This document shows positions 44,493 to 52,088 of a DNA stretch of 64,000 bases, one piece after another. Below the pieces are notes generated by a model. The model was not told the DNA's origin, ran no database searches, and saw only the letters and a list, made by a program, of their open reading frames with translations. Each line of letters opens with the position of its first letter. Within the stretch, counting starts at the first letter, position 1. The translations under genes and the position numbers were made by a program. This DNA is from Anaerolineaceae bacterium oral taxon 439 (GTDB lineage Bacteria; Chloroflexota; Anaerolineae; Anaerolineales; Anaerolineaceae), in the NCBI GenBank assembly GCA_001717545.1, contig CP017039.1:2170001-2234000 (forward strand). The letters run 5' to 3'.

Positions 44493-45449
44493 ATGAAAAA
44501 CAAAGTTTTATACATATTGCTGTCAGCCGCTGTTCTCACTTTGATCACAGGCTGCACATCCGGAGATAAACCGTCGGAAACCAAAGTAGTCGTCGGTTGG
44601 CTCCAGAAGAACCAAACGAATGTTTTCGAAACGTACATCAATAAAGGAGGCGAAACGGTTCTAAACGAAAAAAAGAAAACTGGAGAAATCACGGACTTCA
44701 TCCTTCTCGATGGGAATACCGATCCTTCCACACAGATTAATCAGGCAAACGATCTGATTAACTCAAGTGTATCCGCCGCTATTCTGCAGCCAGCGGAAGC
44801 CGATGGAAGCGCTCCAGCGCTAAAAGCCCTTACAGACGCCGGGATTCCAGTCGTCGTCGTAAACGCACGAACAAACAATACGGATGAACTCGCCTCCGCA
44901 TACGTCGGGTCTAACGACATTGTCGCCGGCGAAATGATGGGGAAGTTCGTCCTCGATAAGCTGGGGGAATCTGGCGGCTATGCGCATCTTATGGGTATGG
45001 TCGGGAACTCAGCAGCTGTTGAACGCACCACAGGGATTCATAACATTATGGATACAGCGTCCGGATGGACCTTGCTTGACGAACAATCAGCGGAATGGCA
45101 GGGAGATAAAGCGAGTAAGTTTGCGCAAGACTGGATCAATCTCCATGGCGACAATCTGGATGCAATTATCTGCGACAACGATGATATGGCAATCGCCGCA
45201 AAATTAGCCTGTATCGAAGCTGGACGAGATGACATCGTTGTCATTGGCGTTGATGGAATTCAAAGCGCGCTCCAGATGGTCAAATCAGGCGAGTTAGACG
45301 GTACTGTTTTTCAAGACGGCAACGGACAAGGGAAGAAAGCTGCCGAGCTCGCGATCGAATTAACCAAAGGGAATCAGATTCAAAAAGAATACTGGATCGA
45401 CTTCGTCCTCGTCACGCAAGATAATGTTGATCAATACATTTCAGAATAA
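44493..45449 (+). CDS. RbsB-type sugar-binding lipoprotein
   Basis: The 318-residue lipoprotein has a signal peptide ending LITGC (Cys21). The mature domain is a periplasmic-binding-protein-I fold: KVVVGWLQKNQTNVFETYINKG, AAILQPAEADGSAPALKALTDAGIPVVVVNART, AIICDNDDMAIAAKLACIEAG and IVVIGVDGIQSALQM. It should bind a monosaccharide outside the membrane; ligand unknown. AAGGAGAG precedes the ATG, with a small ACGGG/CCCGT hairpin (44462-44475) before it. The gene follows the permease by 30 bases. Confidence 0.92.
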   Translation: MKNKVLYILLSAAVLTLITGCTSGDKPSETKVVVGWLQKNQTNVFETYINKGGETVLNEKKKTGEITDFILLDGNTDPSTQINQANDLINSSVSAAILQPAEADGSAPALKALTDAGIPVVVVNARTNNTDELASAYVGSNDIVAGEMMGKFVLDKLGESGGYAHLMGMVGNSAAVERTTGIHNIMDTASGWTLLDEQSAEWQGDKASKFAQDWINLHGDNLDAIICDNDDMAIAAKLACIEAGRDDIVVIGVDGIQSALQMVKSGELDGTVFQDGNGQGKKAAELAIELTKGNQIQKEYWIDFVLVTQDNVDQYISE

Positions 45450-45462
45450 ATCTTGGTATTAA

Positions 45463-45498
45463 GGAGGAGACCGGTTATCTTCAAAAATGGCCTCCTCC
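45463..45498 (+). promoter_or_regulatory. Intra-operon hairpin after the binding-protein gene
   Basis: GGAGGAG and CTCCTCC form a 7-bp stem with a 22-base loop. Such hairpins often protect or terminate transcripts so that binding protein is made in excess over the genes below. Confidence 0.5.
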
Positions 45499-45520
45499 CC
45501 AAAAAACAGGTGGAGAAAAA

Positions 45521-46345
45521 ATGTACGAATTAACGAATAGCGGTCTACCCCTTTACTATATTGAAGAAACAGGAATGATCGCCTTAAGTGGAGAACTATC
45601 GTTCGATGGATATTCTCGAAAATATGCGAGCCAAATGGAAGGATTATTCTATACAAAAAAAACGTTATCCTCAAGCGAGGCAATTTACGACGTTTACCGT
45701 GGAATCCGATTTCCCAAAGACAAGGCGCTTTTAGATGATTTTGAGTTACGCTACGATATCACAGTGATCTACGACGGAACGATCGACGGAGAAAGAAAAA
45801 AAACCTCCGGGCATTATCATGGCTACAATCCAGCCAGAACGGCGACATACGCGGAAGTATATGAGGTTATTAAAGGAAAAGCGCTGTATATTCTTCAACG
45901 TGCGGATAATTTCAGCGACACAACCGCTGAAATCCAAGTCAATGACCTGAAATTCGCTATCGTCAATGAAGGAGAAGCGATTATCATTCCGCCAAATTAT
46001 GGTCATTGTTCTATCAACATCGGAAGCGGGCCCCTGATTTTCAGCAATTTAGCCTACATCCCTTGCAGCGTACATTATGCCCAGGTCCAACGATACCATG
46101 GAATGAATTACTACATATTCAACGATAAAGAAAATGAGTTTAATGTAATTCCGAACAGGCTATATCCCCGCAGCCCCAATTATGAGATTGTGACCGTAAA
46201 AGAAGCGCCAAACCTCGGGATCAAGTTCGGAGTTCCCATCTACAAGAGCTTCCAGGAAAATCCAAAAGCGTTTAGTTATTTAGGCGACCCAGCGCCCTAC
46301 GAAAGCCTGATTTTAGAGAACCTGACAGGAGTACAGAAAAAATGA
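45521..46345 (+). CDS. Cupin-type phosphoglucose-isomerase-like enzyme
   Basis: This 274-residue protein matches the archaeal-type (PF06560) glucose-6-phosphate isomerase cupin. Metal ligands are visible as GHYHGYN (His-x-His), AEVYEVIKGKALYILQ (Glu) and IIPPNYGHCSINIG (His). An extra N-terminal ~60 residues precede the cupin. By family it interconverts an aldose 6-phosphate and its 2-ketose. Glucose itself may not be the substrate given the neighbours. GGAGAAAAA precedes the ATG, and it overlaps the next gene by four bases (ATGA). Confidence 0.85.
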   Translation: MYELTNSGLPLYYIEETGMIALSGELSFDGYSRKYASQMEGLFYTKKTLSSSEAIYDVYRGIRFPKDKALLDDFELRYDITVIYDGTIDGERKKTSGHYHGYNPARTATYAEVYEVIKGKALYILQRADNFSDTTAEIQVNDLKFAIVNEGEAIIIPPNYGHCSINIGSGPLIFSNLAYIPCSVHYAQVQRYHGMNYYIFNDKENEFNVIPNRLYPRSPNYEIVTVKEAPNLGIKFGVPIYKSFQENPKAFSYLGDPAPYESLILENLTGVQKK

Positions 46346-46986
46346 AAAAACTTCAAATTGCTCTCGACTTATTGACCTTGGAAAACGCGCTTGATGTCTT
46401 GTCAAAAGTCGCGGAATACGTCGACATTATTGAAGTCGGGACTCCATTAATCATTTCCGAAGGATGCAAAGCGGTAGAAACAATCAAGCGCAAGTATCCC
46501 CAAAAAACTGTCTTCGCGGATATTAAAGTCATGGACGGAGGTTCTGTTGTCCCAAAAATCGCTTTTAGCGCGGGAGCCGATATGGTTTCCGTCTTAGCCG
46601 CTGCGGATGATAAAACGATATTGGCCACGTTGGATTGCGCGAAAGCATTCAGTGGGAAAGTCCTTGTCGACATGTGTTCCGTTGCAGATTTGACCAAAAG
46701 AGGAATCGAGATTGACAAGATGGGCATCGATTATGTTTGCGTTCATGTGGGCTACGATCTTCAAGATCTGAATATTGACCCAGTAGAAGAATTAAAAAAA
46801 ATATCGTCGATGAAAACGAAAAAGGCAATCGCAGGAGGAATCCGCTTAGAGTCTTTTCAGGATGCCGTGAAGAGCGCGGCCGATATTATCGTCGTCGGAG
46901 GGGGTTTATATAATCAGCCAGAAATGGTATCGACAGCAAGGGAAATGCACCATATCATCGAAAGTTTTAATGGAAAACAGGGTTAG
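46342..46986 (+). CDS. hxlA: 3-hexulose-6-phosphate synthase
   Basis: This 214-residue TIM-barrel enzyme of the OMP-decarboxylase superfamily joins formaldehyde to ribulose-5-phosphate, or splits hexulose-6-phosphate in reverse. It has QIALDLLTLENAL, IEVGTPLIISEG, the catalytic VFADIKVMDGG (D-x-K-x-x-D) and IIVVGGGLYNQ. Related members are 3-keto-L-gulonate-6-phosphate decarboxylases, so the exact reaction could differ. The partner isomerase follows immediately, which supports this assignment. Start overlaps the stop of the cupin gene. Confidence 0.88.
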   Translation: MKKLQIALDLLTLENALDVLSKVAEYVDIIEVGTPLIISEGCKAVETIKRKYPQKTVFADIKVMDGGSVVPKIAFSAGADMVSVLAAADDKTILATLDCAKAFSGKVLVDMCSVADLTKRGIEIDKMGIDYVCVHVGYDLQDLNIDPVEELKKISSMKTKKAIAGGIRLESFQDAVKSAADIIVVGGGLYNQPEMVSTAREMHHIIESFNGKQG

Positions 46987-47550
46987 ATGATGGAAATCAA
47001 ACAGATTACACTCAGCGCCACAGATGAATTACGCCAGATTTTCGAGAAATTAGAAGAGGATCAGGTCAAAACGTTAATCGAAAACATCACACAAGCAGAT
47101 AAGATATTCGTATCCGGAGCAGGACGATCTTTGCTCATGCTTCGCGGATTTGCGATGCGACTGATGCATTTAGGATTTAGGAGCTATGTCGTCGGCGATA
47201 CAATAACGCCTGCCTTCAGCGAAAACGATTTGCTGATCATCGGTTCGGGCTCCGGAGAAACGAGAACGCTGATTTCAATAGCGATAAAAGCCAAGGAAAT
47301 CGGAGGAAAAATCACGTTGATTTCAACACGTGAGAAATCTACCCTCAGTAAATTGTCATACGATACAATAATTATTCCAGCGTATACGGATAAAGTTGAC
47401 GAACCGTCCCAGAGAAAGCCGCTGCTTCCCGGCGGATCATTATTCGAAGAAGCGCTTCTGGTCCTTCTTGATTCGGTCGTTCTCCCTCTATCGGAGGTGC
47501 ATTCCATACCCACGACCAAAGCATTTTCATTCCATGCGAATTTGGAATAA
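46987..47550 (+). CDS. hxlB: 6-phospho-3-hexuloisomerase
   Basis: This 187-residue SIS-domain enzyme converts D-arabino-3-hexulose-6-phosphate to fructose-6-phosphate. Motifs are VSGAGRSLLMLRGFAMRLMH, YVVGDTITPAFSENDLLIIGSGSGETRT, and a C-terminal PLLPGGSLFEEALLVLLDSVV typical of this family. The start is one of two adjacent ATGs at 46987 and 46990, directly after the previous stop. HPS and PHI in tandem normally form the ribulose-monophosphate pathway. Confidence 0.9.
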   Translation: MMEIKQITLSATDELRQIFEKLEEDQVKTLIENITQADKIFVSGAGRSLLMLRGFAMRLMHLGFRSYVVGDTITPAFSENDLLIIGSGSGETRTLISIAIKAKEIGGKITLISTREKSTLSKLSYDTIIIPAYTDKVDEPSQRKPLLPGGSLFEEALLVLLDSVVLPLSEVHSIPTTKAFSFHANLE

Positions 47551-47552
47551 CC

Positions 47553-48524
47553 ATGAAAGATACTTTTGTTGGAATTGACGTTGGGGGGACAAATATTAAG
47601 ATCATGCTCATGGATTGTGAAAAGACAATCATAGCAGATCACTCAATTCCAACAGAAAAAGAAAAAGGACGTAACTCTATTACAGACAAGATCATTAACA
47701 TAATTATACAGATGTTAACAAACAATCAGGTATCAAGAAACAGAGTAGCCTGCGTCTGCATGGGATTACCGGGAGCTATTAACATCAGAGAGCAAAAAAC
47801 CATACATCTGGCTTATCTTGATTGGAACAATCTTAACCCAACGGATGAAATCGGGAAATTCTTCAATTGTCCGACCTTGATTGATAATGATGCAAGTCTG
47901 AACGCATGGGGGGAGTATCATTTTTCATATGCGAATCAATATAAAAACATCGTTCTTCTGACGTTAGGAACGGGCGTCGGCTGCGGCGTTATCCTCAATG
48001 GAGAGATATTTCGGGGATCGTCTTATCTTGGCGCGGAAATTGGGCATATGACAATCGATGCGTCGAGTCCTGAATTATGCCTTTGCGGCAGGGCTGGACA
48101 TTTTGAAGCGTTCTGCTCAGGGAAAGCCCTGGCCCGCTATACCTTGGATCAATTAAAACGCTATCCTGACTCAAAGGTCCAGCGCTTATCACAGGAGGCG
48201 GGAGGGAATTTCAACCCGATCATGATAGACAGAGCCGCGCTGGATGGGGATTGGTTAGCATGTAAAATTTTCGCACGATTTAATACATATCTATCAATCG
48301 GGATCGCCAATCTTGTAAATATTTTCAATCCTGAGTTAATACTAATCGGAGGCGGTTTAGCTGCGGCAAAGAACATTCAGATTCCTGCAATAAAGGCCGC
48401 CGTCATCGAGCGGATCCTTTCGCCGGATCAAATGTGCCAGATTGAAAAAACAAAACTTGGCGGAAAAGCAGGGATGTATGGAGCATGCCTGAAGGCCATG
48501 GAACATCTGGAGCAGGTAAGGTAA
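47553..48524 (+). CDS. ROK-family sugar kinase
   Basis: This 323-residue kinase phosphorylates a hexose with ATP. It begins with GIDVGGTNIKIMLMD (phosphate 1), has TLIDNDASLNAWGEY (catalytic Asp), LLTLGTGVGCGVILNGE and GAEIGHMTID. The ROK zinc motif, usually CxCGxxGCxE, reads CLCGRAGHFEAFC, with His in place of the third Cys. It lies two bases after the isomerase gene with no strong ribosome site, so translation may be coupled. It is the last gene of the island. Confidence 0.92.
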   Translation: MKDTFVGIDVGGTNIKIMLMDCEKTIIADHSIPTEKEKGRNSITDKIINIIIQMLTNNQVSRNRVACVCMGLPGAINIREQKTIHLAYLDWNNLNPTDEIGKFFNCPTLIDNDASLNAWGEYHFSYANQYKNIVLLTLGTGVGCGVILNGEIFRGSSYLGAEIGHMTIDASSPELCLCGRAGHFEAFCSGKALARYTLDQLKRYPDSKVQRLSQEAGGNFNPIMIDRAALDGDWLACKIFARFNTYLSIGIANLVNIFNPELILIGGGLAAAKNIQIPAIKAAVIERILSPDQMCQIEKTKLGGKAGMYGACLKAMEHLEQVR

Positions 48525-48712
48525 GCAGCGCTTTTTACCGAGATACTTTCACCCCTCCTTTCCACGCAAGCTCCATCCGTTCATAGCCTTCTTATAAAAA
48601 TACCGCCTGACAGAGCAACCGGTAGTATAATCAGGATAAGTGAAAGAACGCACAATCTCGATGATCCGACGTTCCTTCAAACATAAAGACAAAGGAAGTA
48701 GAAGGAGAATAT

Positions 48713-49930
48713 ATGATTCGTTTTACCTTGCCGCGTGATCTGTATCACGGAAAAGACGCACTTGCTGCGCTGAAGACCTTAACCGGAAAAAAAGCCATGA
48801 TTTGCACCGGCGGAAGCTCGATGAAGAAATTCGGATTCCTCGACAAAACGAAGAAATATCTTGAAGAAGCCGGAATGGAAGTCGCGATCTTCGAAGGGAT
48901 TGAACCGGATCCGTCCGTTGAAACCGTCATGCGCGGGGCTGCCGCCATGCTCGAATTCGAACCGGATTGGATCGTCGCGATCGGCGGCGGCTCTCCGATC
49001 GACGCGGCCAAAGCCATGTGGATCAAGTATGAATATCCACAGACGACCTTCGAGGACATGTGCGTAGTTTTCGGTATCCCGAAACTACGCAACAAAGCTC
49101 GTTTCTGCGCTATTTCGTCAACCTCCGGAACCGCTACCGAAGTCACCGCCTTCTCGATCATCACCGACTATCAGAAGGGCGTAAAATACCCGATCGCCGA
49201 TTACGAAATTACTCCGGACGTTGCGATCGTCGATCCTGAATTAGCGATGACCATGCCGACCAAACTGGTTGCGCATACCGGTATGGACGCGATGACCCAC
49301 GCGATTGAAGCGTTCGTCTCGACCGCCAACAGCGATTACACCGATCCGCTCGCGCTCCATGCGATCGAAATGGTCAAAGCTGATCTCGTTCCGTCGTTCA
49401 ATAAAGACACCGATGCCCGCGCCCGCATGCACGACGCGCAGTGCCTCGCCGGAATGGCGTTCACTAACGCGCTCCTCGGTATCGTCCACTCGATGGCGCA
49501 CAAAACCGGCGCCGCGTTCGACGATTTCGGAGCGCATATTATCCACGGCGCCGCTAACTCGATGTACCTCCCGAAAGTCATCGCCTACAACGCGAAAGAA
49601 CCGACCGCTAAGAAACGCTACGCCGCCATCGCCGATTTCATTAAGCTCGGCGGGGCCTCTGACGACGAAAAGATTGCGCGGCTGATCAAGCTGCTCCGCA
49701 ACATGAACGACGAACTCCGCATTCCACACTGTATCAAACATTACGGCGCGGACAGCTACGCGGCCGAAGTCGGCTTTGTTCCGGAAAAAGTCTTCCTCGA
49801 ACGATTGCCGAAAATTGCTGAATTGGCAATCGCCGACGCCTGCACGGGATCGAACCCGCGCCAGCCTTCGCAGGAAGAAATGGAAAAACTGCTGAAGTGC
49901 TGCTATTACGATCTGGACGTCGATTTCTAA
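48713..49930 (+). CDS. Iron-containing alcohol dehydrogenase (group III)
   Basis: This 405-residue NAD(P)-dependent enzyme reduces short aldehydes or oxidises alcohols, as in butanol or 1,3-propanediol dehydrogenases. NAD-binding IVAIGGGSPIDAAKAMW and STSGTATEVTAFS are present, and Fe ligands fall in TGMDAMTHAIEAF, GIVHSMAHKTGA and GAHIIHGAANS. GAAGGAGAATAT precedes the ATG. Its codon use returns to the GC-rich backbone type, so it is probably not part of the island. It ends in a terminator with a T-run. Confidence 0.92.
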   Translation: MIRFTLPRDLYHGKDALAALKTLTGKKAMICTGGSSMKKFGFLDKTKKYLEEAGMEVAIFEGIEPDPSVETVMRGAAAMLEFEPDWIVAIGGGSPIDAAKAMWIKYEYPQTTFEDMCVVFGIPKLRNKARFCAISSTSGTATEVTAFSIITDYQKGVKYPIADYEITPDVAIVDPELAMTMPTKLVAHTGMDAMTHAIEAFVSTANSDYTDPLALHAIEMVKADLVPSFNKDTDARARMHDAQCLAGMAFTNALLGIVHSMAHKTGAAFDDFGAHIIHGAANSMYLPKVIAYNAKEPTAKKRYAAIADFIKLGGASDDEKIARLIKLLRNMNDELRIPHCIKHYGADSYAAEVGFVPEKVFLERLPKIAELAIADACTGSNPRQPSQEEMEKLLKCCYYDLDVDF

Positions 49931-49962
49931 TCCGCGCGTTCGCTGAATCTGAATCGTAAGCC

Positions 49963-50006
49963 AACCTGTCCCGCCGCGATTATCGTCCGCATGGGACAGG
50001 TTTTTT
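49963..50006 (+). terminator. Rho-independent terminator after the alcohol dehydrogenase
   Basis: A 10-bp stem (AACCTGTCCC / GGGACAGGTT) with a 20-base loop is followed by TTTT. The next gene's ribosome site begins eight bases later. Confidence 0.8.
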
Positions 50007-50026
50007 CATACAAGGAAGGAAACCTC

Positions 50027-50488
50027 ATGAAACCACTTATCATTTATCGCAGTTTTCATCATCACAATACCGAAGCCATCGTCAAAGCAATCGCTCCCAT
50101 CATCAACGCCGATATCATTTCCGCTGACAAGCCGGATGAAATCGATATTGCCGGACGCGATTGTATCGGATTCGCCTCAGGAATCTACATGAGCAACTTT
50201 GATAAGACGATTTATCGTATCATCGAACGGTTGGGGCCCAAGCCGGGAACGAAAACTTTTACAGTCTTCACATCCGGCGCGAATCTCCGTCGCCCGCCGC
50301 GGCGGCTAACCAAAATCCTCGCGGAAAACGGATACGAGAATCTCGGGAATTTCAGTTGCAAAGCGTTCGACACCTGGGGGCCTCTCCGATTCATCGGTGG
50401 AACCAACAGGAATCGTCCGAATGAGGCCGATCTGGAAGCAGCCCGCGAATTCGCGGCAGGCTTACTTCCGAAGATCAACGAACAGTAG
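50027..50488 (+). CDS. Flavodoxin-family protein
   Basis: The 153-residue protein has a flavodoxin-like fold: LIIYRSFHHHNTEAIVKAIA as a divergent FMN-phosphate loop, DCIGFASGIYMSNF and KTFTVFTSGAN. It probably carries electrons or reduces a small substrate with FMN. I use ATG 50027 because CAAGGAAGGAAACCTC lies before it; an ATG at 49991 falls inside the terminator stem. A single gene. Confidence 0.8.
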   Translation: MKPLIIYRSFHHHNTEAIVKAIAPIINADIISADKPDEIDIAGRDCIGFASGIYMSNFDKTIYRIIERLGPKPGTKTFTVFTSGANLRRPPRRLTKILAENGYENLGNFSCKAFDTWGPLRFIGGTNRNRPNEADLEAAREFAAGLLPKINEQ

Positions 50489-50572
50489 CCGTCTCACCCA
50501 ATATCTACACGAAGCCGGCGAACAGGTTTATTACTTGCCGCCTGCTTTAATATCAGCGTTATAAAAATAAAA

Positions 50573-50611
50573 GCGGCTGCGTTTTCAGAGCTCATCTGAC
50601 TTCGCAGCCGC
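50573..50611 (-). terminator. Terminator of the rhodanese gene (minus strand)
   Basis: GCGGCTGCG and CGCAGCCGC form a 9-bp stem. On the minus strand it is followed by TTTTATTTTT. Confidence 0.8.
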
Positions 50612-50635
50612 GAAAAAAACAGAGATACGTCCGGG

Positions 50636-51073
50636 CTATTCGTCAGTCTCGATCTCATACGGCCAATTCATAATCCCGCCAAAGTCATAGACCTTCGTAT
50701 ACCCCAAATCCTTCAGGATCTTCGCCGCCTCCCCGCTGCGATTTCCTGACCGGCAATACACCAACAGCATCGCGTCCAAGCTCGGAAGCGCGGTTTTCGC
50801 CTGCGCAGCGAGCGAATCGAGCGGAACCAACGCCGCACCCGGAACATGCCCCATCGCATATTCCGCCGCCGAGCGAACGTCGACAACCGTAACCCCGCCG
50901 GCATCCATCATCTTTTTCGCTTCTTCCGCGCTGATTTTTTGATTAATCACGGTCTCTCCCTGCGGCCTGCGCTCAGGTTCGACCGTCAGCGTCGGAGTCA
51001 GTTCCGTCGCACAGCCGGTCAACGTCGCTGCCGAAATGAGTGCCAAAATAAAAAAAGAAATAAATCGCTTCAC
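50636..51073 (-). CDS. Rhodanese-domain lipoprotein
   Basis: This 145-residue lipoprotein has the signal MKRFISFFILALISAATLTG ending at Cys21, a short Thr/Pro linker and one rhodanese domain (~50-140) with VTVVDVRSAAEYAMGHVPGA and active-site loop VYCRSGNRSGEAA. It would transfer sulfur or act on phosphate analogues outside the cytoplasmic membrane. I start it at GTG 51073, which gives a normal signal peptide and has AGGA upstream. A GTG at 51121 overlaps the DUF368 stop but would add 16 odd residues before the signal. Confidence 0.85.
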   Translation of the reverse strand: MKRFISFFILALISAATLTGCATELTPTLTVEPERRPQGETVINQKISAEEAKKMMDAGGVTVVDVRSAAEYAMGHVPGAALVPLDSLAAQAKTALPSLDAMLLVYCRSGNRSGEAAKILKDLGYTKVYDFGGIMNWPYEIETDE

Positions 51074-51117
51074 AATTCCTGATTCCTTTTCCCCGCGAAC
51101 CGGACCGGCAGCCAGGC

Positions 51118-51984
51118 TCACCCGCCAATCAACGGTTTCCGCTCGACCTTTTCTTCAAAACGACTGAACAGGTACGAAACAATCACGCCAATAATCAGCA
51201 TCAGAAGGCAGATCAACAGCGCAACCGGAAAAGATAAACCTGACGCGGCCAGCCCTTCCCCGCTGAGCGCGGGAAAAACGACGACCGGAAAAATGACCAG
51301 AGACGAACCGATAACCGTTCCAAGGATAAAATGATGCGTACCGGCGTAAAACCGATCGAATAAGAAAGCCATCAGCCGGGATAACAGTAAAACGCACGCC
51401 ACCGCGCCTAAACCGAACGGAATCATCATCGTGAAATCCAGATTTTTGATCCCCTCCGCCATTTTGTCATAAAGTCCAAAATAAATCAGGAAATTCGACG
51501 GCGACATCCCCGGGACAATAAATCCAAGAGCGAAAACCATGCCGCTGAAGAACCAGACCACCAGATTCGGGGTAACCTGCGTCAGGCTCTGCTGCCCCAT
51601 CATCAGCATCGCGAACAGCAGCGCCGCGGTAACCGCCATGATCAGCAGGTGCCCACCGGAACGTCCGCGCTCGCCCGCCGTCCGAATCAGCGACGGAAGC
51701 GTTCCCAGAACGAATCCGATGAACAGGCAGACAAACTGCGCCTCATATTTACCGAAGGCAGCGGAAACGACCGCCGAGAACAGGATAAAGCCAAGCCCGA
51801 CGCCGATCACGATCGGCAGAAAATATCGGAAATTTTTGACAAAATCCTTCCGAATATCGGCGAGAAAACGAATCAACGGATCGTAAATCCCGAAAATAAC
51901 CGCCATGACGCCGCCGGAAAGTCCGGGCAATATTGCGCCAATCCCAACAATCGTACCTTTAATTAGGCGAATGAACCAATCCAT
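51118..51984 (-). CDS. DUF368 polytopic membrane protein (undecaprenyl-phosphate translocase type, PopT)
   Basis: This 288-residue protein has eight or more helices and two family repeats: KGTIVGIGAILPGLSGGVMAV near the start and ALGFIVPGMSPSNFLIYFG in the middle. DUF368 proteins have recently been shown to return the lipid carrier undecaprenyl phosphate across the membrane for cell-wall synthesis. AGGAGGAACACGG precedes ATG 51984. A palindrome covering a -10-like box lies just upstream. The rhodanese gene follows on the same strand. Confidence 0.88.
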   Translation of the reverse strand: MDWFIRLIKGTIVGIGAILPGLSGGVMAVIFGIYDPLIRFLADIRKDFVKNFRYFLPIVIGVGLGFILFSAVVSAAFGKYEAQFVCLFIGFVLGTLPSLIRTAGERGRSGGHLLIMAVTAALLFAMLMMGQQSLTQVTPNLVVWFFSGMVFALGFIVPGMSPSNFLIYFGLYDKMAEGIKNLDFTMMIPFGLGAVACVLLLSRLMAFLFDRFYAGTHHFILGTVIGSSLVIFPVVVFPALSGEGLAASGLSFPVALLICLLMLIIGVIVSYLFSRFEEKVERKPLIGG

Positions 51985-52008
51985 CCGTGTTCCTCCTGAA
52001 AAGAATCT

Positions 52009-52025
52009 TTTGATATTGTATCAAA
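52009..52025 (-). promoter_or_regulatory. Palindromic operator candidate over the DUF368 promoter
   Basis: TTTGATA-CAA-TATCAAA (minus strand) is a perfect 7+3+7 inverted repeat. It encloses TACAAT, a good -10 box, 25-41 bases before the start codon. A repressor bound here would block transcription. Confidence 0.45.
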
Positions 52026-52088
52026 TGCACTTAATATCCTGAGCCTTTATTCGGAAAGATGTAACAGAGCTGGAACATGCCTCCAACA

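Noticed and set aside
48525-48712. Promoter with CTGACA and TATAAT upstream of the alcohol dehydrogenase
   Set aside because: The TATAAT (48626-48631) is good, but the spacing to CTGACA is only 13 bases, too short for a normal promoter.
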